Below are positions 16,087 through 20,908 of a DNA stretch of 20,908 bases, one piece after another (position 1 is the stretch's first letter; every line of letters starts with the position of its first letter). The position numbers were made by a program, and so were the translations under genes. The notes under the pieces are model-generated. The model did not search any database, was not told where the DNA came from, and saw only the letters and a program-made list of their open reading frames with translations. This DNA is from a bacterium (GTDB taxonomy: Bacteria > JALSQH01), in assembly GCA_026985515.1 (NCBI GenBank), contig JALSQH010000010.1, positions 1 through 20,908 of the forward strand, given 5' to 3'.

Positions 16087-16874
16087 CTCTGCAACTCCCT
16101 CAGGTTAAATCTCAATCCAATGGTGATCTTATCTCTGTTAAAAGGTGGCGGCGGTAACTGACCAAGTTTCTTTACCGCCCTCAGTGCACTTTCATCATAA
16201 AATGCATTACCTGATGACTTCTCAATAACTGCCCTCAAAATTCTGCCATCAGCAGCTATTGTGATGGCAACAATTACAACAAGGTTTCTCTTCTCATTTT
16301 TTAACTGAGGTGGGAGTATCCATTCATCCTTGATTCTTTCTATAAGATCGTTGAAATATGCCCTCTGCAAAACGGAAAAGGCTCTTGCACCCAGGAGCTC
16401 ACCTCCCTTCCCTTTACCTTTCTCGCCTCTACCTTCGCCACCTGCACCCTTTTCTTTCCCCCTTTTCTTCTTCAACTCCTTTATGAAATTACCTATTTTT
16501 GCCAAATTAAATTCATCACTCTTTCTGGCAACCTTTTTTCTGCTTTTAGTTACTGTTTTGCTTCTCCTGCTCTTTTTCTTCTTTGCTACAGAAATCACCC
16601 TGCTTCGACGAGTCCGGGCAGGTAAAGTTACACTTCTTTTAACATGACTGACCATCTTTCTGCTGTTCTGCCTGTTCCCCTTTGAAGCTGATTTGCCCCC
16701 TGCAGCTGAGGGCAAACCACCCACAAGTTTTACCCTGTAGGGCGAATATATTATTCTTCTGTTACGATGAAAAAAATTCCACGGTCCGGTGAAGATGATC
16801 AGATGAATAAAAAGGGAAAAAGTGAGTGCAACAAGAAATACTTTTCGAAGTGGATCATCATGATAAACATTCAC
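16083..16874 (-). CDS. tolA: TolA-like energy transducer with TonB-type C-terminus
   Basis: A 263-residue single-pass protein: a short cytoplasmic N-terminus, a membrane helix (about 11-30) containing 'SLFIHL' (the Ser-His pair typical of TolA/TonB), a long periplasmic linker (about 50-160) and a C-terminal TonB/TolA domain (about 165-260; 'IKDEWILPPQL', 'ITIAADGRI', 'YDESALRAVKKLGQLPPPP'). It carries proton-motive energy from TolQR to the outer membrane. The linker is unusually basic and Gly-rich at its end, unlike the Ala/Lys/Glu helix of E. coli TolA. The GTG start at 16874 overlaps the tolR stop by 4 bases (GTGA). It could be called TonB, but the tolB and tolQR context favours TolA. Confidence 0.88.
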   Translation of the reverse strand: MNVYHDDPLRKVFLVALTFSLFIHLIIFTGPWNFFHRNRRIIYSPYRVKLVGGLPSAAGGKSASKGNRQNSRKMVSHVKRSVTLPARTRRSRVISVAKKKKSRRSKTVTKSRKKVARKSDEFNLAKIGNFIKELKKKRGKEKGAGGEGRGEKGKGKGGELLGARAFSVLQRAYFNDLIERIKDEWILPPQLKNEKRNLVVIVAITIAADGRILRAVIEKSSGNAFYDESALRAVKKLGQLPPPPFNRDKITIGLRFNLRELQR

Positions 16875-17287
16875 CTTATCTTCTCCGGTTCCGTAACAAT
16901 TCCAATGGAGGTGATTCCTGATCTGTAGAGATAGCCCATCAGTTTAACCACTCTTCCGTAAGGTATATCTTTGTCAGCTTTGAGATAAACACTTTTATCT
17001 CTGCGATGAGTGAGAATCACGCGCAACTTCTGAGCAAGCTTATTCAGAGGGACTCTGGCGCTGTTTATGTACACACTCCCATCCTTCCTGAGAGTAACAA
17101 TAAGGGGATTTTCAGGCATTTTCAGTGGAGCCGTTGTCACCTCTGGAAGGTCAACATGGATACCCTGCTGCATCATTGGAGCTGTAACCATGAAGATAAT
17201 GAGAAGAACAAGCATAACATCCACAAGAGGAGTCACATTTATATCGGAGAAACTTTTCTTTTTTCTTCCTCCCGGACTCACACCCAT
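16871..17287 (-). CDS. tolR: TolR/ExbD-family motor subunit
   Basis: A 138-residue protein with a basic N-terminus, one membrane helix (about 18-38) in 'INVTPLVDVMLVLLIIFMV' and a periplasmic domain. Asp23 in 'PLVDV' is the proton-pathway residue conserved in TolR/ExbD/MotB-type proteins and has the same number in E. coli TolR. With TolQ it forms the proton-driven stator that energises TolA. ATG 17287 shares TGATG with the tolQ stop, and its own stop overlaps tolA by 4 bases. Confidence 0.93.
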   Translation of the reverse strand: MGVSPGGRKKKSFSDINVTPLVDVMLVLLIIFMVTAPMMQQGIHVDLPEVTTAPLKMPENPLIVTLRKDGSVYINSARVPLNKLAQKLRVILTHRRDKSVYLKADKDIPYGRVVKLMGYLYRSGITSIGIVTEPEKIR

Positions 17288-17994
17288 CAGATAAAGTACC
17301 TTTCACAGATATTGAGAAATTCCAGTATGAAATTATCAAGCTGCATCTCAAGAACTTCTGCCTCACGATTGAAGTAGTTATAGGCTATAACAGCCGGAAT
17401 TGCAGCGGCAAGACCTGTGGCAGTTGCGATTAGTGCATCTGCTATACCCGGTGCCACAACTGCAAGGGTCGCGGAACCGAGTCTTCCTATTCCTTCAAAG
17501 GCGTTCATTATACCCCACACCGTACCAAACAAACCGATAAAAGGTGATGAAGAAGCCACAGTAGCAAGAAAAGTGTGGTAACGCTCAATCCTCACTGTTT
17601 CATCAATGGCGCTCTTCTTCAACGCCCTTTCAATGTTTTCAAGTCCTGTCTTGTTCCTGTGTTTTCCCTCTCCATCAAAACCCACAGTGTCATCACCACT
17701 GCTGCTCTTGATTCTTCTCAACTCCCTGTAACCAGCTTTGAAAACCTCAGCCACAGGACTCCATTTATATCTCACACTTTCATCAAAAACTTTTTCCAGA
17801 TTTCTGATCTCCCAGAAGAGTTCAAGGAAATCAGATGTCTGTTTTTTTGCCTTCCTCAGCTGATAAATTTTAACAATAATAATTGCCCAGGTTACCACGG
17901 AGAAGGCTATAAGGATGAAAAGAACCAGCTTCACAACAGGTCCGCTGGAGGAAACCGTAATACTGGATGAGAGTGTTGATGCAAAGAGATTCAT
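17287..17994 (-). CDS. tolQ: TolQ/ExbB/MotA-family proton channel
   Basis: A 235-residue protein with three membrane helices: about 20-42, about 140-170 ('ATVASSSPFIGLFGTVWGIM') and about 175-205 ('VVAPGIADALIATATGLAAA'). A cytoplasmic loop lies between the first two. The last two stretches are the MotA_TolQ_ExbB signature. It assembles as a pentamer around TolR. GAGGAG is placed 6 bases before ATG 17994, and a TATAAT-containing promoter lies just upstream, so this is the first gene of the seven-gene coupled operon. The loop at 95-120 (Ser/Asp/Gly-rich) looks like a lineage-specific insert. Confidence 0.93.
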   Translation of the reverse strand: MNLFASTLSSSITVSSSGPVVKLVLFILIAFSVVTWAIIIVKIYQLRKAKKQTSDFLELFWEIRNLEKVFDESVRYKWSPVAEVFKAGYRELRRIKSSSGDDTVGFDGEGKHRNKTGLENIERALKKSAIDETVRIERYHTFLATVASSSPFIGLFGTVWGIMNAFEGIGRLGSATLAVVAPGIADALIATATGLAAAIPAVIAYNYFNREAEVLEMQLDNFILEFLNICERYFI

Positions 17995-18019
17995 AACTAG
18001 CTCCTCACGAGTTTATAAT

Positions 18020-18048
18020 ATTATAAGTATTTTTTCACTGACTTTCCA
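18020..18048 (-). promoter_or_regulatory. Promoter of the tolQRAB-mobA-moeA-mobB operon
   Basis: On the minus strand: TGGAAA (18048-18043), a 17-base spacer and a perfect TATAAT (18025-18020). The start point would be near 18013, giving a leader of about 19 bases that holds the tolQ ribosome site. Confidence 0.5.
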
Positions 18049-18064
18049 CAGAAGCCGCTTGTAG

Positions 18065-18092
18065 TTGCTAAAAAAAAGCTTGAAAATAAAAT
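18065..18092 (+). promoter_or_regulatory. Possible promoter of the 18100 gene, leaderless
   Basis: TTGCTA (18065-18070), a 16-base spacer and TAAAAT (18087-18092), which ends 7 bases before ATG 18100. No Shine-Dalgarno is present, so the mRNA could begin at the start codon. The stretch is AT-rich and the match may be chance. Confidence 0.35.
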
Positions 18093-18099
18093 ATAAGTT

Positions 18100-18753
18100 A
18101 TGTTCTGGATCATTTTAATCTGGATTACCCTGCAGCTCATCCTCATAAATCTCCTTCCTCATCTGGGAGTCGCCATTCCCACCTTCTTCTTCTATCTTTT
18201 CACTTTTTTCTTTGTTATTCCTCTCTCACTCATAATCGCTCATTTTGTCGCATCAAGAACACTGGTAAACAGAAAGGGGAAATTTGCCAATTTTCTCTTT
18301 GGAACCACTACAATTTTAGATATTCTTTTCATCATAGTTGTTCCACCTGCAATTAACTCTCTGCCTCAGGTGATACAGATGGAGACAGATAGAATGTTAG
18401 TCAAAAAAATTCCACTTAAAGAGAGAAAGAAATTCATAAAAAAAGTGGAACAAGTTGCCAGACTGACTGTAAATCTGATCTATGCAGATCCTCAACTTGT
18501 CAGACAGACAGAGTGGGAAAAGATTTCAAATTTCTGGAATACCTTCGCAACAGATATGAAGGATGGAAAAATAACCCCTGAAGAAATGAAAGAACTTGAT
18601 AAATTTACTGAAGAGATCCTTTCAAAGGAGGATGAAAATGAAGGCAATAAGAATAGACCACATCGGAATAGCAGTGGAAAAAGAAGGGGTATGGGAGACA
18701 ATAGCGGAAATTCTGGGGATAAGACCGTCGGAAAAGCAAAAGGTGGAAAGTGA
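18100..18753 (+). CDS. Unknown membrane protein with two or three N-terminal helices
   Basis: I do not recognise this 217-residue protein. Residues 1-20, 25-50 and 66-86 are strongly hydrophobic and probably membrane-spanning. Residues 92-178 are charged, helical and likely cytoplasmic ('KEDENE' at the end). Residues 180-217 are low-complexity, Gly/Asn/Lys-rich and out of frame with the epimerase gene that overlaps them by 116 bases, so this tail may be an accidental extension. The start is the first ATG; no ribosome site precedes it. Codon bias in the first 178 residues looks like the neighbours. It is probably cotranscribed with the epimerase gene. Confidence 0.65.
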   Translation: MFWIILIWITLQLILINLLPHLGVAIPTFFFYLFTFFFVIPLSLIIAHFVASRTLVNRKGKFANFLFGTTTILDILFIIVVPPAINSLPQVIQMETDRMLVKKIPLKERKKFIKKVEQVARLTVNLIYADPQLVRQTEWEKISNFWNTFATDMKDGKITPEEMKELDKFTEEILSKEDENEGNKNRPHRNSSGKRRGMGDNSGNSGDKTVGKAKGGK

Positions 18754-19036
18754 AGGAATCTCTGTTAGATTTCTCAAAATTGGTGATACGAGGATAGAAC
18801 TTCTCTATCCTGAAGATGAGAATTCAACAGTAAAAAAGTTCATTGAGAAAAGGGGACCAGGGATTCACCACATAGCCATAGAAGTTGAAGATCTGGAAAA
18901 GTGTGTAAAAGAATTGAGAGAAAAAGGGTTCTCCACAGTTGGTGAAAAACCTGTAACAGGTGCAGAGGGGTACAGAGCCATTTTCATTCATCCCAAAAGC
19001 ACTCAGGGGGTTCTCCTGGAACTTATTGAAAAATAA
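18638..19036 (+). CDS. mce: Methylmalonyl-CoA epimerase (VOC family)
   Basis: A 132-residue glyoxalase-fold protein. 'RIDHIGIAVE' (His8), 'TRIELLYP', 'GPGIHHIAIEVEDL' (77-78 His pair) and 'HPKSTQGVLLELIE' (Glu128) match the methylmalonyl-CoA epimerase pattern, including the metal-ligand positions. It converts (S)- to (R)-methylmalonyl-CoA in propionate/succinyl-CoA metabolism. I chose ATG 18638 because AAAGGAGG lies 6 bases upstream; ATG 18632 is too close to it and earlier codons are unsupported. No mutase or carboxylase genes are in the window. Another VOC enzyme is possible but less likely given the C-terminal motif. Confidence 0.85.
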   Translation: MKAIRIDHIGIAVEKEGVWETIAEILGIRPSEKQKVESEGISVRFLKIGDTRIELLYPEDENSTVKKFIEKRGPGIHHIAIEVEDLEKCVKELREKGFSTVGEKPVTGAEGYRAIFIHPKSTQGVLLELIEK

Positions 19037-19038
19037 TT

Positions 19039-19067
19039 TTTACAACATTTACACTTTCTGTTAAACT
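19039..19067 (+). promoter_or_regulatory. Possible promoter for the SlyD-like gene
   Basis: TTTACA (19039-19044), a 17-base spacer and TAAACT (19062-19067). Transcription would begin near 19074, 23 bases before ATG 19097, and the leader would contain AGGAGG at 19086-19091. Confidence 0.45.
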
Positions 19068-19096
19068 ATTTATCAGAAAATTTTTAGGAGGTATTG

Positions 19097-19561
19097 ATGA
19101 AAGTCGCACCAAAAACAGTTGTAACACTTGAGTACAAAATCACACTGACCACCGGTGAACTGGTTGATTCGTCGGAGGTGAGTGGACCTTTTTCCTATGT
19201 CCATGGAATTGGAGCAATTATTCCAGGACTGGAAAAGGGAATTGAAGGAATGGATGTTGGAGAAGAGAAGGAAATTGAAATTCCTGCTGCTGAAGCCTAT
19301 GGAGAGAGAAATGAGGACTTGGTAACCTCAGTTTCAAAATCACAATTCCCGGCTGACACAGAGCTTGCACCCGGTATGGAATTTTACACCTACAATGAAA
19401 AAGGAGAAGCAATTCCTTTTGTAATCAGGGAAATTAACGGCGACACTGTGGTTATCGATTTCAATCACCCTCTCGCTGGAAAAGATCTGATTGCATGGGT
19501 GAAAATTGTGGATGTAAGAGAAGCCTCACCAGAAGAAATTGCTCACGGGCATGTTCACTGA
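19097..19561 (+). CDS. FKBP-type peptidyl-prolyl isomerase, SlyD-like
   Basis: A 154-residue cytoplasmic protein (no signal peptide). The FKBP half-domains (about 1-70 and 125-142) carry 'DGxxxD'-like 'TTGELVDSSE', 'GIGAIIPGLEKGIEGMDVGE' and 'AYGER'. The insert-in-flap chaperone domain spans about 70-122, followed by the hallmark 'NHPLAGK' (123-129). The C-terminus is a short His tail (HGHVH), much shorter than the metal-binding tail of E. coli SlyD. It should act as a folding helper and prolyl isomerase. ATG 19097 is chosen over TTG 19094 because of AGGAGG 5 bases upstream. The stop abuts the archease stop on the other strand. Confidence 0.92.
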   Translation: MKVAPKTVVTLEYKITLTTGELVDSSEVSGPFSYVHGIGAIIPGLEKGIEGMDVGEEKEIEIPAAEAYGERNEDLVTSVSKSQFPADTELAPGMEFYTYNEKGEAIPFVIREINGDTVVIDFNHPLAGKDLIAWVKIVDVREASPEEIAHGHVH

Positions 19562-19969
19562 TCAAACATCAAAAAGCACCTTTGCTGCTTTTTTCTCTCC
19601 CTGAAGATCCAGTAAAAGATCATGATATGTGGCTGACTTGATCTCCAGGGAGAATTTTATTTTCTGGCATTTTAACCCGGAAAAAATAAAGGTAGCCTCA
19701 TCCTCTCTCATTTCATATTGACATGATAGGGGAATGTAATGACGATAGTAAAGAAGAAATATCAACTCGTTCAACAAAGAAATAAAAAGTTCCTCTCTGT
19801 CGGTAAAAGAAACTTTTATCCTTTCCTCTTTTCTTCTGCAACCCTTCCGTGAATCAATCACAGAGGAGAGAACCCCCTCCATGATCCCCAGAACGAGGTC
19901 ACAGAAATTCTCCCCTTCAGCTGAAATTAAAAGATCAGAGGGATGTTCCTCAATAAAAAAACGCCTCAT
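19562..19969 (-). CDS. Archease family protein
   Basis: A 135-residue single-domain protein. 'EEHPSDLLISAEG' with Asp12, 'ELFISLLNELIFLLYY', 'IKSATYHDLLLDLQG' and the C-terminal 'VLFDV' with Asp134 line up with archease, including the two metal-site acids. Archeases activate the RNA ligase RtcB and broaden its cofactor use; none of its usual partners is in the window. The ATG at 19969 has no ribosome site, but an extended -10 (TGATATAAT) ends 6 bases before it, suggesting a leaderless mRNA. It lies 12 bases after the NhaD-type gene. The 'EHPSD' start differs from the common 'DHTAD', so some divergence is present. Confidence 0.82.
   Translation of the reverse strand: MRRFFIEEHPSDLLISAEGENFCDLVLGIMEGVLSSVIDSRKGCRRKEERIKVSFTDREELFISLLNELIFLLYYRHYIPLSCQYEMREDEATFIFSGLKCQKIKFSLEIKSATYHDLLLDLQGEKKAAKVLFDV
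19571..19594. terminator. Bidirectional intrinsic terminator inside archease 3' end
   Basis: AAAAAGCA (19571-19578) and TGCTTTTT (19586-19593) form an 8-pair stem with a 7-base loop. A-tract and T-tract flanks let it work on either strand. It sits just past the SlyD-like stop and within the last archease codons. The G-C core is short, so strength is moderate. Confidence 0.5.
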
Positions 19970-19975
19970 ACAGGC

Positions 19976-19984
19976 ATTATATCA
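19976..19984 (-). promoter_or_regulatory. Extended -10 promoter element before archease
   Basis: TGATATAAT on the minus strand: the TG of the extended -10 belongs to the TGA stop of the upstream transporter gene. It ends 6 bases before the archease ATG. No good -35 is seen, which extended -10 promoters can tolerate. Confidence 0.45.
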
Positions 19985-20908
19985 GAAAAAGATAAACATG
20001 ATTATGAAAAATGAAGGAATCAGAATTGTCAACGAGTACTTGAGCACATAACCAAAGAAGCTCGGCATGGCAATTCCTGCTTCCTCAGCAATAGACTTGA
20101 CCATGAAGTTTGGAGCATTTCCAATGTAGGTATTGGCTCCCATAAAAACCGCCCCTGTTGAAATGGCTTCCAGAAATATTGCCTTCTGACTGAGGAGCAA
20201 CTTCACAGCCTGATGTTCAGGCATGCCCATAAAGAACTTTCCAAGTGCCGAGTTGAAGAATGTGAGATATGTTGGGGTATTGTCCAGGAAACTGGAGAGT
20301 ATCCCTGTGGCCCAGTAGTAGTGGGCGGGATCGTTGATGGCTCTTATCAATCCTGCAAGAGCACCTTCCTCTCCTGCTCTGAGTATATCAAGGGCGGGAA
20401 TCATTGTAACAAAGATTCCGGCAAAGAGAATGGCAACCTCCTCAATAGCATACCAGGTAAATTCATTTTCCTTATAAAGTTCCTTATCGGTGAAGTAGAG
20501 GGAGAGCAGTCCCATAAGTATCAGAAATCCATCTCTGATTAAGTTTGCCACCTTCAGTTCAATGGGTCCAAGAGCGATGGAACCGAGATCAACAAGCCCT
20601 GAAAAAAGAACTCCACCAACAATGCCAGCCAGAAAAATGAAATTGTGCAGACCCACAATTCTCAGTTTCTGATTGTTCTCCGGTGTGAAGTTCCTGATTT
20701 CTTCCTTTTCCTTTCTGTAGTAGTAAGAATCAATAATGTAATAGATCAGAAGAAGCATTCCAACCTCGGTTAGCCATACCGGTAGCAGTCTAACTGTCGT
20801 CCAGAAAAAGGGGACACCATGGAGAAATCCCATGAAGAGTGGTGGATCTCCAAGGGGAGTCAGAAGACCTCCAATATTACTCACCAGGAAAATGAAAAAT
20901 ACTACAGT
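19982..20908 (-). CDS. NhaD/ArsB-type (CitMHS superfamily) ion transporter, 5' end outside window
   Basis: The frame is open from the right edge (308 residues visible) to TGA at 19984-19982. The first visible residues continue straight into 'SNIGGLLTPLGDPPLFMGFL', the loop typical of NhaD-like Na+/H+ antiporters and arsenite permeases, so the true start lies upstream of the window and GTG 20884 is not the start. Seven or so hydrophobic helices follow. A second half-repeat has 'GILSSFLDNTPTYLTFF' and 'GANTYIGNAPNFMVKSIAEE', again characteristic. The likely role is cation/proton exchange; the substrate (Na+, Li+ or organic anion) is not decided by sequence. The archease gene follows after 12 bases. 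Confidence 0.85.
   Translation of the reverse strand, partial: TVVFFIFLVSNIGGLLTPLGDPPLFMGFLHGVPFFWTTVRLLPVWLTEVGMLLLIYYIIDSYYYRKEKEEIRNFTPENNQKLRIVGLHNFIFLAGIVGGVLFSGLVDLGSIALGPIELKVANLIRDGFLILMGLLSLYFTDKELYKENEFTWYAIEEVAILFAGIFVTMIPALDILRAGEEGALAGLIRAINDPAHYYWATGILSSFLDNTPTYLTFFNSALGKFFMGMPEHQAVKLLLSQKAIFLEAISTGAVFMGANTYIGNAPNFMVKSIAEEAGIAMPSFFGYVLKYSLTILIPSFFIIMFIFF

Noticed and set aside
16330-16647. Plus-strand frame with a Pro- and Phe/Leu-rich product that looks like a membrane protein
   Set aside because: It is antisense to the Lys/Arg/Gly linker of tolA; the hydrophobicity is an artefact of reading AAG/AAA-rich DNA backwards.
18550-18590. EF-hand-like stretch (DMKDGKITPEE) in the unknown membrane protein
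   Set aside because: Calcium-loop positions 1 and 3 are not acidic, so only half the consensus is met.
20882-20884. GTG as start of the NhaD-type transporter
   Set aside because: The frame is open to the window edge and the residues before it continue a hydrophobic helix, so the gene is cut by the edge.

Overview
The window is a gene-dense stretch of chromosome (about 40% GC by eye) with almost no intergenic space. It encodes 20 proteins; the first is cut by the left edge and the last by the right edge. I see no rRNA, tRNA, CRISPR array, insertion sequence or phage gene, and no gap above about 110 bases without a gene. A complete tolQ-tolR-tolA-tolB set implies a diderm (Gram-negative-type) bacterium. 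Arginine is written mostly as AGA/AGG and the proteins are rich in Glu, Lys and Ile, which fits a thermophile or a relative of one. I cannot name the phylum from sequence alone.

Layout. 1-1411 (minus): 5' part of an exported protein with SBBP-type beta-propeller repeats. 1518-4600 (plus): a run of four genes for a membrane-anchored metallophosphoesterase, a LysE-family exporter and a FetAB-type ABC transporter. 4654-7759 (plus): three overlapping genes with their own near-consensus promoter: a TPR protein with two cyclic-nucleotide-binding (cNMP) domains, a two-helix K+ channel with an RCK domain, and a small single-cNMP-domain protein. 7583-9295 (minus): a ComEC-like channel whose 3' end overlaps the last cNMP gene antisense. 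9334-12276 (minus): a Lon-family protease preceded by a YbgC-like thioesterase. 12349-17994 (minus): seven genes joined by 1-4 base overlaps, tolQ-tolR-tolA-tolB-mobA-moeA-mobB. 18100-19561 (plus): an unknown membrane protein, methylmalonyl-CoA epimerase and a SlyD-like prolyl isomerase. 19562-20908 (minus): archease and an NhaD/ArsB-type ion transporter.

The most interesting unit is 4654-7759. It looks like a K+ channel whose nucleotide-sensing domains are on separate, translationally coupled proteins instead of being fused to the pore. Second is the coupling of the Tol envelope machine to molybdenum-cofactor assembly in one operon that lacks pal. Several genes (archease, the unknown membrane protein, comEC) have a -10-like hexamer 6-8 bases before the start codon and no ribosome binding site, which suggests leaderless transcripts.
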